A stretch of DNA of 64,000 nt from contig JAUTCR010000031.1 in NCBI GenBank assembly GCA_030673895.1, positions 16,866 through 80,865 on the forward strand, in the 5' to 3' direction. Below the pieces are notes generated by a model, which had not been told where the DNA came from, made no database searches, and was given only the letters and a program-made list of their open reading frames with translations. This document shows positions 8,096 to 16,100 of the stretch, in pieces; the stretch's first letter is position 1, and each line of letters starts with the position of its first letter. This stretch comes from Verrucomicrobiota bacterium JB023 (GTDB lineage Bacteria; Verrucomicrobiota; Verrucomicrobiia; Verrucomicrobiales; Akkermansiaceae). A program made the translations under genes and the position numbers.

Positions 8096-9354
8096 AGCAG
8101 GCAGAGGAAGAGGATACCGGCTTGTTCGGTCGAGAACGGGAGTTAGCCTCCGTTCCTTGGGCCCTTGCCTGGTGGCTGGCCTTTGGTCAGCTGCTCTCGT
8201 GGGGGATCCTCTACTACACCTTCACGGTGATCATGGACGCGATGGAGGCCGAGACGGGTTGGTCGCGTCCTTTCCTTAATGGAGGGCTCTCGCTGGGTTT
8301 GCTGGTCTGGGGCTTGAGCGCCCTTCCCGTCGGAGCGTGGATCCAGCGCCGGGGTGGCCGGGTGGTGATGACCGGGGGCTCGATTCTGGGCGGGCTGTCT
8401 CTGCTCGTGATGGCCGCGATGAGCCATCCAATCACTTACCTGCTGACGTGGGTGGGGATGGGATTGGCGATGGGGGCCTTGCTTTACGATCCTGCCTTCG
8501 CCGTGATCACGCAGACCTTCCAGACCCGCTATCGGGAGGGGATTACACTGGTGACGCTATTGGGTGGTTTGGCGAGCACGGTCTTCATTCCCCTGGTTTA
8601 TTTCGCAGAGGATCACTTCGGATGGCGGGGGGCCTTGCAAGGCTGTGCCGGTTTGCTCCTCCTCCTTGGAGCACCCCTGCATTGGAGGGTCTTGCCAGCC
8701 AGTCGGGCCCTGACTGCATCGCGCTCGGGGACATCGGTGGGACGTCGGGTGGGTGAGTGGTGTGCCGCCTTGCGCTCGGAGTTTGGCAATCGCCGGTTCC
8801 TTGGCCTCATGATCTGGTTCACGGCCTACATTGGGGCGTTCTCGGGTCTGACTTTTTTACTCATTCCGCTTCTCCTTGCGATGGGGGTGGCCTCCGAGTT
8901 GGTCTTGCAGGCGGTCGTCCTGATTGGTCCGATGCAGGTCGCGGGTCGCCTGCTGCTCGCGTCCGGTCGTGGGCGCTTTTCGTCTCTCCGGGTGGGCAGA
9001 TGGGCTATGGGCATGTTAGCCGGAGCGCTTTTCATCCTCCTCTTTTTCCCGAAGACCTTGCTCTGGCTGGGTTGTTTTGCGGTGTTTTTCGGGATGGGCA
9101 ATGGCGTCATGACTATTCTGAAAGGAACTGCGCCTGCCGAGCTTTTTGGGACCGAGCGTTATTCAGAACTCAACGGCGCATTGTCTGCACCCAGCGTTTT
9201 GTCGAAAGCCTTCGCTCCCTGGTTTTTGGCTGCCTTGTGGGAGACAGGGCTCGATCCCAAGTGGGTCTTCACCGCGATTCTCGTCGTGCTCGCGGTGGGG
9301 GCAGGGAGCCTTGAGGCTCTCATTCGGTTTGAGGGGAAAGGTCGAGCGAGCTGA
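8092..9354 (+). CDS. MFS transporter
   Basis: 420 residues with about 12 hydrophobic segments. The first membrane segment reads WWLAFGQLLSWGILYYTF, a pattern of the monocarboxylate-porter-like branch of the major facilitator superfamily; a loop after the second segment (GAWIQRRGGRVVMTGG) matches the conserved MFS loop 2-3 signature. Its start codon overlaps the stop of the flavoprotein gene, so it is very probably part of the same operon and exports or imports the compound on which the flavoprotein acts. Context suggests a metalloid or organo-metalloid, but nothing in the transporter itself proves it. Confidence 0.85.
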   Translation: MKQAEEEDTGLFGRERELASVPWALAWWLAFGQLLSWGILYYTFTVIMDAMEAETGWSRPFLNGGLSLGLLVWGLSALPVGAWIQRRGGRVVMTGGSILGGLSLLVMAAMSHPITYLLTWVGMGLAMGALLYDPAFAVITQTFQTRYREGITLVTLLGGLASTVFIPLVYFAEDHFGWRGALQGCAGLLLLLGAPLHWRVLPASRALTASRSGTSVGRRVGEWCAALRSEFGNRRFLGLMIWFTAYIGAFSGLTFLLIPLLLAMGVASELVLQAVVLIGPMQVAGRLLLASGRGRFSSLRVGRWAMGMLAGALFILLFFPKTLLWLGCFAVFFGMGNGVMTILKGTAPAELFGTERYSELNGALSAPSVLSKAFAPWFLAALWETGLDPKWVFTAILVVLAVGAGSLEALIRFEGKGRAS

Positions 9355-9502
9355 TCGCGGAGCGCTTTTATAAAAATTCGTCTTGGCCGGATTGAGGCTC
9401 GATTTGGCGAAAATGCTGCTTACTCTCAGCGACGTTAAGAACCGTCAATCAGTTGGACTTCAGAGTTCCTCAATTCGCGGTTTTCTCACCACCTTCTACA
9501 TT

Positions 9503-10201
9503 ATGAGCCTGATAACACAGAAAAATCCCGGTGGCCTCGTGGTCGCTCTTCTCGGAGGAGTCGCCCTGTCTGCACAAGCTGCTGTGATTCTCGAAACCGA
9601 TTTCTCGGGACGGACCGTCTCGGGAACGTCCGCCACCAATATCACCTGGACGACCAATGGAGTGACCAATCCGGGTGACCTGACCGTCAACAATATCGCA
9701 GTCGATGGGGCTAATCCCGGAGATCTGTTCGATACCTCGGCAGCTCAGGGCTATTTCGCACCCGACAATAACATCGGGAATGGAGGCGAGTGGGAAACCT
9801 CAATCGTATTCACGACGCTTGCTGATAACATTGCGCTGACAACCATCCTTTGGGATTACGGCAATTTCGGTAACTCTGGGAATATCCAGACTGCGTTTCG
9901 CTCAAGCGAATATACGGTATCTATCTCCGAGGTCCTCGGTGGAGCTGTCGTTCTTTCTCCAATATCTATCGTCACCACAGCTTCTGACGGAATCGAGGGC
10001 TTACTCACCTTCAACACACCGGTGACCCTGGATGCGAACACTGAGTACAGTCTGGTGTTCAATGCTGATGGCGTCTCCGCAGGGTCCAATACCTCGATTG
10101 ATGCCCTCACGGTCAATGGAGATTTGATCGCGGTGCCTGAGCCCAGCTCACTTCTTCTCCTCAGCTTGGGCGCGTTGGCCTTTGGTCGCCGTCGTCGTTG
10201 A
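9503..10201 (+). CDS. PEP-CTERM sorting domain protein
   Basis: 232 residues from the ATG at 9503; the frame is open upstream to 9383, but only this start gives a signal peptide (GGLVVALLGGVALSAQA). The central region is a Ser/Thr/Asn-rich beta-type domain of unknown function beginning ILETDFSGRTVSGTS. The C-terminus is a typical sorting signal, VPEPSSLLLLSLGALAFG, followed by RRRR. An exosortase elsewhere in the genome should process it. It lies 148 bases after the MFS gene, far enough to have its own promoter, and is convergent with another PEP-CTERM gene. Confidence 0.85.
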   Translation: MSLITQKNPGGLVVALLGGVALSAQAAVILETDFSGRTVSGTSATNITWTTNGVTNPGDLTVNNIAVDGANPGDLFDTSAAQGYFAPDNNIGNGGEWETSIVFTTLADNIALTTILWDYGNFGNSGNIQTAFRSSEYTVSISEVLGGAVVLSPISIVTTASDGIEGLLTFNTPVTLDANTEYSLVFNADGVSAGSNTSIDALTVNGDLIAVPEPSSLLLLSLGALAFGRRRR

Positions 10202-10324
10202 GCCGAGGCCCCAACTTCCTTTTGCCGAGTGGGAACTGCTGTTCGCTCGATTCTCGAGCACCCCGCTTAGTCTTTCCGGGCGCAGCGAAGTCTCCTCAAA
10301 CGGCGTGAACATCTAACAAAGAAA

Positions 10325-10360
10325 GCGGGTAGCGGGAATTCCGCTCCCCGTTTCCTTTTC
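10325..10360 (+). terminator. Probable terminator after the PEP-CTERM gene
   Basis: An imperfect hairpin in which GCGGGTAGCGG pairs with CCGCTCCCCGT around an AATT-type loop, followed by TTTCCTTTTC. It lies about 125 bases after the stop codon in a region where two genes converge. Confidence 0.5.
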
Positions 10361-10462
10361 CTGAGGCTTCCTAGGCTGACGGTCGGGAGGTTGACTCGAC
10401 GTGATCCTGCCAATACCGAGCCCGTCTGATGGAAGGCAGCTCCGCCAGAGGTCGGGACGGAC

Positions 10463-11272
10463 TCAACGGCGTCTCGCCAATAGAGCTAGCGAACCAAGGG
10501 CCAGAAGCAGCGAACCCGAGGGCTCGGGAATGGCCACCACGTCGTAGTTCGATCCCGAGTCCCCAGTGATGGTGATGTCAGTGCGCAAGGCCCCGGTATC
10601 GTCTCGTAAGTCCACTCCGATCACTTCCAATGTGTTGCCGAAATCAGCAGTGCCTGAGATCGACGAGCCATCTTCATAGTCCCCGGCATAGAGCTGGAAA
10701 GAACTGAACATACGGAGGGAGAAGGTTTGCTCAAAGGAGCCGTGCACAAAAGTCTCCGAGGTGATTGGGATATTATAGGTTCCCTCGCCGAAGAAACTCC
10801 AAGTTTGGCTCCGGTCGCCATGGGTGAGCTCAATGAAGGTGAAGGCATCAGAGCCAGTGAGCGTTCCGGTGAACTGCAGATAGTATTTCGACTGGTAGCC
10901 AGTGAACTCACCTCCGTAACTAAGAACTTCGGAGAATGAGGCTTCTCCCCACGTGACGAACCAGTCGGAACGATCCGTCTCTTCCTCCAGTGGAAAGTAG
11001 GTTTCTCCCACGGTGCCGCTGGCATAGGTTCCGAGTCTTTGATAGGCGGCATAGGCATTTGCGGAACCCGAGAATTGATAATCGGGATCGGAGGCCGAGG
11101 ACGCAACGTTGAGCCCGAATTCGCTGATGGCGGAGTCGAGGACGTTGACGGTTCCTTCGTCGTAGAAGCCGTGGCCGACAAAGGCTTCGGAAGAAAGGGA
11201 CGCGTTGGCAGTTGTCGCCCAAGGAAATGAAAGGCAGGCGAGAGGGAGGAGGTTGGTGATACGATTCTTCAT
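10463..11272 (-). CDS. PEP-CTERM sorting domain protein
   Basis: 269 residues with a signal peptide (LLPLACLSFPWATTANA). The body from about 25 to 240 is rich in Ser, Gly, Tyr and Phe with no recognised domain (for example YAAYQRLGTYASGTVGETYF). The C-terminus is IPEPSGSLLLALGSLALLA followed by RRR, the tripartite PEP-CTERM signal. It is convergent with the other PEP-CTERM gene and shares little obvious sequence with it outside the tail. Likely secreted or surface-anchored; role unknown. Confidence 0.85.
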   Translation of the reverse strand: MKNRITNLLPLACLSFPWATTANASLSSEAFVGHGFYDEGTVNVLDSAISEFGLNVASSASDPDYQFSGSANAYAAYQRLGTYASGTVGETYFPLEEETDRSDWFVTWGEASFSEVLSYGGEFTGYQSKYYLQFTGTLTGSDAFTFIELTHGDRSQTWSFFGEGTYNIPITSETFVHGSFEQTFSLRMFSSFQLYAGDYEDGSSISGTADFGNTLEVIGVDLRDDTGALRTDITITGDSGSNYDVVAIPEPSGSLLLALGSLALLARRR

Positions 11273-11778
11273 CAGATTGCGTTGTTGTTGGGAGAAGCGA
11301 ACGGTGAATGAAAGATAGAGTGGATTCCTGTGTCTGTGCTTATTTGTGACGATGTTTTAATTTGTCATAAGATAAGTAAATATTAAGGGTGTTTCTCGTA
11401 ATCTATTCTTCGTGATTCGTTCGTTTTCTCTTGGTGAGTTGATGGATCGTATCATGTCTGATTTCAAGAGAAGGTTTTTTGGTCGATTGAGATAGGTGAT
11501 TGATGTCTTGGTGGGGCGGAAGAGGGAGTTTCTGATTATCAAAGGTTAACCGGCTTTGTTTGTCGGTTGGTCGAAGCGAAAAGTCTCCATGAGCTTCTAG
11601 TAAGCTGTGTCAGCCAGCCTTTCGTCATAGATAGACCTTAGGCGGGACTATCTTGAGGAATGTCTTCAGCCTTTCCCTGCCGAGAGGAAAAGGTCGGTCC
11701 ATGGATCGGGTGAAGATAGGCGAGCCGGGAGGTTGCCTCTAGTAGGGGCCTCCCTTGCCGAAACTTGATTTGTCTTCC
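11273..11778. other. Gene-free region between ROK kinase and PEP-CTERM gene
   Basis: About 500 bases between two minus-strand genes. The first 280 bases are AT-rich and should hold the promoter of the PEP-CTERM gene. A weak GC-rich inverted repeat (GGGAGG ... CCTCCC, about 11729-11756) just beyond the ROK stop could be an intrinsic terminator, but it has no T-run. Nothing else is recognised. Confidence 0.5.
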
Positions 11779-12705
11779 TTACAAGCCCTCGAGGGCAAGA
11801 TTGGCGGCACCGATCATGCCTGCCTCGTTACCAAAGCGTGCAGGCAGAATCTTCAGGTGCTCGCGGAAGGGTTCACCGATTTGGGAGAACAGCTTCTGGG
11901 TCAGAGGCTCGAAAAGCAGCTTACCCGCCTTGGCGACACCGCCGCCGATGATGATTGCTTCAGGATTGAGCAGGAAGACCGTGGAGACGAGCCCGCAGGC
12001 CAGCTTCTCGGCCACATCATCCCATACCTGGAGTGCTATCGGATCGCCTTCGTTAGCGGCGATGGCTAGCTCGCGGGGGGTGCAGAGGTCCATGGCTCGC
12101 TCACTTCCGCCAGCCCGGTAGAGATCGCGAGCGGTGGCGGCGATCTCATTGTTGCCGATATACTCCTCGAGGCCGCCTTTATTGCCATAGGGGCCGACGC
12201 GGCCTTGGTAATCGATAGAGATATGGCCCAACTCACTGCCGACGTAGTTGGCTCCGCGGGCCATCCGCCCGTCGATGATAAGTCCTCCGCCGACGCCCGT
12301 CCCGAGGGTGAGGGCGATGATGTGGTTGTAGCCTTGTCCCGCCCCTTGCTTCCACTCGGCGTAGGCCATGGCGTTGGCGTCATTCTCCACGCTCACGGGA
12401 ATCTTCAGCCGCTCCTCAAGCTCCTTCTTGAGAAACACATCACGCCAACCGACCACATTGGTGAGATTATGCACCCGGCCGGTAGGGAAGTCCACGAAGC
12501 CCGGCATGCCGGCTCCGACCGCAACGATGTGGGGGTGCTCGGCCATTAGGTCCCGCGCGGTGCGGGCAATGTCATCGATGAGTTCCGTGGAGTTGAGGTA
12601 ATCCGGGGTTGAGATAGGGGGGGCTTTATCGAGGACGTTGGAGCCCTCGACCACGCCGATTTTGACCGTCGTGCCTCCGAAATCGATACCGATGGCTTGC
12701 TGCAT
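11779..12705 (-). CDS. ROK-family sugar kinase (glucokinase-like) lacking the zinc cysteines
   Basis: 308 residues, the normal ROK length. The N-terminal ATP-binding motif is GIDFGGTTVKIGVV (residues 5-18), the catalytic base region is VENDANAMAYAEW with Asp in ENDAN, and the second phosphate motif is TLGTGVGGGLIIDG. SELGHISI matches the conserved ExGH signature. After it, where ROK kinases usually carry the CxCGxxGCxE zinc motif, this protein has GPYGNKGGLEEYIGN: all three cysteines are absent while the surrounding Gly and Glu residues stay. It probably phosphorylates glucose or another hexose with ATP in the cytoplasm; substrate specificity cannot be read from the sequence. It lies 108 bases downstream of coaX on the same strand and may share its transcript. 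Confidence 0.85.
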   Translation of the reverse strand: MQQAIGIDFGGTTVKIGVVEGSNVLDKAPPISTPDYLNSTELIDDIARTARDLMAEHPHIVAVGAGMPGFVDFPTGRVHNLTNVVGWRDVFLKKELEERLKIPVSVENDANAMAYAEWKQGAGQGYNHIIALTLGTGVGGGLIIDGRMARGANYVGSELGHISIDYQGRVGPYGNKGGLEEYIGNNEIAATARDLYRAGGSERAMDLCTPRELAIAANEGDPIALQVWDDVAEKLACGLVSTVFLLNPEAIIIGGGVAKAGKLLFEPLTQKLFSQIGEPFREHLKILPARFGNEAGMIGAANLALEGL

Positions 12706-12813
12706 GCCTTGAGTTTTGGACTAGGAAGGGGGGGATGAATAGAACTTTCGGGACGATGAAGCGAGGAATTACCAAGTGTTCCCCGGGCAGGAACTCCGAG
12801 GGCAGGGAGTGTT

Positions 12814-13656
12814 CTAGATCATACCCGTGGGGGGATGATTGAGGAGATCGATCTTGAGGATGCCGCGCAGGGTGAGGTCGGGTTCGACTCGATGGATCTC
12901 AGGCATTTTGGAGGCAATGAGGCGGGCGTCTCCCCCAGTGGAGATAATCGATGGGGTGGCAGCGAGCTCGGCGGATAAGGAAGAAAGAATCTCACGAATC
13001 AACCCCCGATAGCCGATCACGGCTCCGACCAGCATGGCATGCTCGGTGGACCGACCGATGGCGCTGGGGGGCTCGGCTAGCTCGATATGAGGGAGCAGAG
13101 CGGTCCGGCTGGGAAGGTAGTCGCGCAGAGATTCCAAGCCAGGTGCGATGACCCCGCCGAGGTAGGTGCCACCGCCTGCAGGAGAGACGACGTCGAAGGT
13201 GACTGCGGTGCCGAAGTCGATGACGATGGCGGGGTCATCCAGCGGAGCAATCGCGGCGGCATTGGCGAGCCGGTCCGCGCCGATTTGGGCGGGATTGGGG
13301 TAGTTGATCTGGACCGGGAGTTGGCTCTCGCTGCTGATACGATGGCTGGGAATTCCCCGCTGGGCGAGCACGCGGGCCAGCAGGTCTGCCTTATCAGGAA
13401 CAACGGAACAGATGGTGGCATGCCCGATTCCTTCCGGGAGAATGTGGTCGATGGATTGGGGATAGAGATCTCCGGTAGGGAGGACTTGGCGCCAGGGTAA
13501 AAGCTCTCCCTCACCGGCCAAGGCGAACTTGGTGCGGGTGTTGGAGTTGTCGATGAGCAGCGTCTTGATGTCTTGGGGCTTAGCAGGGAAGTTGGAAGTT
13601 GGAAGTTGGAAGTTGGAAGTTGGAAGTTGGCGGGAGGAGGTTTGAATGCGGAACAA
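12814..13656 (-). CDS. coaX: Type III pantothenate kinase, unusual start region
   Basis: Phosphorylates pantothenate in the first step of coenzyme A synthesis. The phosphate-binding motif is LLIDNSNTRTKFAL, followed by GADRLANAAA, the DFGTAVTFDVV active-site motif and GGVIAPGLESL, all CoaX hallmarks; the length beyond the first motif (about 247 residues) is normal. The start is the puzzle. The conserved part begins near base 13565, yet the only common start codon in frame is a TTG at 13654-13656, which sits inside the T-run of the upstream terminator. Between the two, the frame reads through a 7-bp tandem repeat (13587-13628), encoding a Leu-Pro-Thr-Ser-Asn-Phe-Gln-like leader. There is no ATG or GTG. 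Identity is certain; the start is not. Confidence 0.85.
   Translation of the reverse strand: MFRIQTSSRQLPTSNFQLPTSNFPAKPQDIKTLLIDNSNTRTKFALAGEGELLPWRQVLPTGDLYPQSIDHILPEGIGHATICSVVPDKADLLARVLAQRGIPSHRISSESQLPVQINYPNPAQIGADRLANAAAIAPLDDPAIVIDFGTAVTFDVVSPAGGGTYLGGVIAPGLESLRDYLPSRTALLPHIELAEPPSAIGRSTEHAMLVGAVIGYRGLIREILSSLSAELAATPSIISTGGDARLIASKMPEIHRVEPDLTLRGILKIDLLNHPPTGMI
13587..13628. repeat. Heptanucleotide tandem repeat (GGAAGTT)6 at the 5' end of coaX
   Basis: Six perfect head-to-tail copies of GGAAGTT with a partial seventh. It lies between the only upstream start codon and the conserved part of coaX. Because 7 is not a multiple of 3, gain or loss of one unit would change the reading frame. 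Confidence 0.95.
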
Positions 13657-13657
13657 A

Positions 13658-13687
13658 AAAAAGCGACCGGTTGCCCGGTCGCTTTTT
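13658..13687. terminator. Bidirectional terminator hairpin between amt and coaX
   Basis: A perfect 13-bp stem (AAAAAGCGACCGG at 13658-13670, CCGGTCGCTTTTT at 13675-13687) with a 4-base loop and A/T runs on both sides, so it can work in either direction. It lies 23 bases after the amt stop and serves that gene on the minus strand; its minus-strand T-run touches the putative TTG start of coaX. Confidence 0.93.
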
Positions 13688-13710
13688 GTAAATAATTAAG
13701 AGGTGAATGA

Positions 13711-15090
13711 TTAGTCGGTGTAGGCGGGCGCACCGTGCTCGGCGACATCCAGACCTTCCACTTCTTCTTCTTCGCTGACGCGAACGCCCATGATGAGCTT
13801 GATGATGAAGAAAAGAGCGAAGGAGAAGATGAAGGCGAATGCGTAAACCGCAATCACTCCAATGAACTGGGAAACGATGTTTGCTCCGCCGAAGATACCG
13901 ACAGCAAGTGTTCCCCAGATACCGACAACACCGTGAACGGAGATGGCTCCGACGGGGTCATCAATCTTGATTTTGTCAAAGAAGAGGATGGAGAAGACAA
14001 CGATGATTCCACCGATCGCGCCCATGAGGACTGCTGTCCAAGGACCAACCGAATCAGCACCTGCAGTAATCGAGACCAAACCTGCCAAAAGACCATTGAG
14101 AGCCATGGAGAGATCAGGCTTTCTCAGAACAATCATCGAGGTGAAAATCGAGGTGATACCGCCGGCAGCTGCTGCAAGAGCGGTCGTGGTGAAGACGAGA
14201 CCAAGAGGTCCAGGATTGGCAGACAGGACGGAGCCACCGTTGAAGCCGAACCAGCCGAAGAAGAGGAGGAAGACACCGACAGCAGCGAGAGGCATGGAGT
14301 GGCCGAGGATTGGCTTGATGCCTTCGGCAGTGTATTTGCCCTTGCGGGGTCCAAGAATGAGAACTGCGGCAAGAGCGGCTGCACCACCAAAACCGTGTAC
14401 GACCGTCGAACCAGCAAAGTCATAGAATGCGGCATCTCCATCCTCGCCAAGCGAAGAGAGGAAGCCACCGCCCCAGTGCCAGGAGCCTGCAACAGTATAA
14501 CCAACCGCGACCAGGATCGTAGAGTAAATCATGAACGAAGTGAGCTTGACCCGCTCCGCAACAGCACCAGAAACGATAGTCGCTGCCGTAGCTGCGAACA
14601 TGGCTTGGAAGATGAAATCACCGTAAGCGGTCATCGCGAGGCCCATGCCTCCGTATCCGAACGAGTTGTTAGCAGCTCCTTCGGTTAGGTCTTTGATCGG
14701 ACCGTTGATTCCAAGGATTCCAGGAATCTGCCAGCTATCAATAGGGTAGTGAGTGTTGAAGCCCATCGCAGCGTAGGTCAGAAGACCGATGCTGATAATC
14801 CAGACGTTTTTGAAGAGGATATTGACGGTGTTCTTCTTCTGGGTCAGACCGGCTTCGAGGGTGGCGAAGCCGAGGTGCATGATGAAGACCATTGCGGCTG
14901 CAATGACTGTCCACAACATGGAGGTTGTGAAGAAGTCGAAGGCATAGGAGTAGTCAACTCCGTCTACGACCTGATCCGCTAGAAGATCGTCGTAATCGCC
15001 CTTGTACTCATCCTCTTGGCCGAGCGCCGTGCCAATCATCGCCAATGGCGCGAGAAGCCATGGTAGTGGTTTGTTGCTGAATATACGCAT
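13711..15090 (-). CDS. amt: Ammonium transporter
   Basis: 459 residues. A cleavable signal peptide (ending GTALGQ) precedes about 11 membrane segments, as in the Amt/MEP/Rh family. Conserved stretches include MHLGFATLEAGLTQKKNTVNI near residue 87, GFGGAAALAAVLILGPRKGK near 235, the pore-region GWFGFNGGS near 275 and SVHGVVGIWGTLAVGIFGG near 385; the conserved His pair corresponds to HGFGG and SVHGVVG. The C-terminal tail contains the GVRVSEEEEVEGLDVAEHG motif on which PII proteins act, so PII control is expected, although no glnK/glnB lies in the window. It has a sigma-54-type promoter and its own terminator, so it is probably monocistronic and nitrogen-regulated. Confidence 0.95.
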   Translation of the reverse strand: MRIFSNKPLPWLLAPLAMIGTALGQEDEYKGDYDDLLADQVVDGVDYSYAFDFFTTSMLWTVIAAAMVFIMHLGFATLEAGLTQKKNTVNILFKNVWIISIGLLTYAAMGFNTHYPIDSWQIPGILGINGPIKDLTEGAANNSFGYGGMGLAMTAYGDFIFQAMFAATAATIVSGAVAERVKLTSFMIYSTILVAVGYTVAGSWHWGGGFLSSLGEDGDAAFYDFAGSTVVHGFGGAAALAAVLILGPRKGKYTAEGIKPILGHSMPLAAVGVFLLFFGWFGFNGGSVLSANPGPLGLVFTTTALAAAAGGITSIFTSMIVLRKPDLSMALNGLLAGLVSITAGADSVGPWTAVLMGAIGGIIVVFSILFFDKIKIDDPVGAISVHGVVGIWGTLAVGIFGGANIVSQFIGVIAVYAFAFIFSFALFFIIKLIMGVRVSEEEEVEGLDVAEHGAPAYTD

Positions 15091-15129
15091 CTGTTTTTTT
15101 GACTGGGTTGATTAAGTCGGAATGCGGAA

Positions 15130-15145
15130 AGCAACGGGCATGCCA
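15130..15145 (-). promoter_or_regulatory. Sigma-54 promoter of the ammonium transporter gene
   Basis: Read on the minus strand, TGGCATGCCCGTTGCT matches the -24/-12 consensus TGGCACG-N4-TTGCW with exact spacing; the GG and GC dinucleotides are both present. The predicted transcript start is about 30 bases upstream of the amt ATG at 15090. Nitrogen control of amt genes through sigma-54 and NtrC is well known in other bacteria. Confidence 0.75.
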
Positions 15146-15152
15146 AGATTCT

Positions 15153-15167
15153 ATGAATGCCATTCAT
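15153..15167. promoter_or_regulatory. 15-base perfect palindrome just upstream of the sigma-54 promoter
   Basis: ATGAATG-C-CATTCAT, 7-bp arms around one base, 8 bases upstream of the -24 element. It does not match the usual NtrC site. It is close for an enhancer site, so it could instead bind a repressor or another regulator. Confidence 0.35.
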
Positions 15168-15563
15168 GAGTGGGCTGGGTGGTTGTCTACATAGTTGAAT
15201 TTTAGGTTGTTGTGTCGATTCAATTTTGCGTTTTGACCCTCTGAGAAAATGGTTTTAACGATTTTACCGTCTCGAGTTAGCGGGATGTGGATTTTTAGTA
15301 AATGGCTAACCAGCAACAAGTTAGCGTGGTTTTTGGATTGTGTGGTGCTGTCTTTCAAAATTTTGGCCAAAAATGCGTCAATAATCGCTTTGGTTTAAGG
15401 GTTTAGAAAGGGCTTGAAAGTGCTTTGGCAAAGTCATGGGTGAATCTTGTCAATTCTGCTTGCGGAGGGTGTTGCCCGTGGGTTCGCCTGCTGCCAACGG
15501 TCGGCTTGCCTTTGAGCGGCCATTGGTTTCAAGCAAGGATTGCCGAGCTGGGGAATGCTCGCT
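15168..15563. other. Gene-free region between divergent amt and pyrR
   Basis: About 400 bases. The half nearest amt is AT-rich and is where enhancer-binding sites for the sigma-54 promoter would be expected; none is recognised with confidence. The half nearest pyrR should hold the pyr promoter. No terminator/antiterminator structure of the Bacillus PyrR type is evident in front of pyrR. Confidence 0.5.
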
Positions 15564-16097
15564 ATGACATCGCCGATGGCGGTTTTGATGGACGCTGGGG
15601 AAATCGAGAAGGCAGTGGATACGCTGGCTGAGTCGATTCTAGGCAAGACGACAGAGGAGGTCGCGATAGTCGGTATTCGCCGACGGGGTGATGAAGTGGC
15701 GGAGCGCGTTTGCGAGCGCCTTAAGGCTGCGGGGCGGTCTTTTCAGTTCGGGATCCTCGATATTTCGCTGTATCGGGATGACTTGGCTCATTTGACGGAA
15801 AATCCGAAGCTGCAGAGTAGCGACATCCCGTTTGTCGTTGATGGAGCGCATGTGATACTCGTCGATGATGTGCTCTTCACGGGGCGGACGATTCGCGCTG
15901 CGCTGGATGCACTGACCGACTACGGCCGTCCGGGTAAGATCGAGTTGGCGGTTCTCATCGACCGCGGCTGGCGAGAGCTCCCCATCCAGCCTGACTATGT
16001 GGGCAAGGCTTTGGAAACGGAGAGATTGGACGAAGTGGTCGTGAGTCTGCGGGATACCGATGGGGCCGACGCGGTTAAGCTTGAACAGAAAGACTGA
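15564..16097 (+). CDS. pyrR: PyrR bifunctional regulator / uracil phosphoribosyltransferase
   Basis: 177 residues from the ATG at 15564, chosen because PyrR proteins begin about ten residues before the MDAGEIEKAV-type helix; the frame is open from 15540 and ATGs also occur at 15555, 15576 and 15588. The family signatures are EVAIVGIRRRGDEVAERV near residue 35 and the PRPP-binding loop VILVDDVLFTGRTIRAALD near residue 100, followed by DRGWRELPIQPDYVGK. PyrR converts uracil plus PRPP to UMP and in many bacteria regulates pyr operon transcription by binding mRNA. Here it is followed after 3 bases by pyrB, which fits the regulatory role. Confidence 0.92.
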   Translation: MTSPMAVLMDAGEIEKAVDTLAESILGKTTEEVAIVGIRRRGDEVAERVCERLKAAGRSFQFGILDISLYRDDLAHLTENPKLQSSDIPFVVDGAHVILVDDVLFTGRTIRAALDALTDYGRPGKIELAVLIDRGWRELPIQPDYVGKALETERLDEVVVSLRDTDGADAVKLEQKD

Positions 16098-16100
16098 GAA

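Noticed and set aside
13587..13628. The heptamer repeat as a CRISPR or minisatellite array
   Set aside because: Units are 7 bases and contiguous with no spacers; it is a simple tandem repeat.
13735..14688. 317-residue plus-strand ORF
   Set aside because: Antisense of the ammonium transporter; the transporter has all family signatures, and the ORF is a charged shadow frame.
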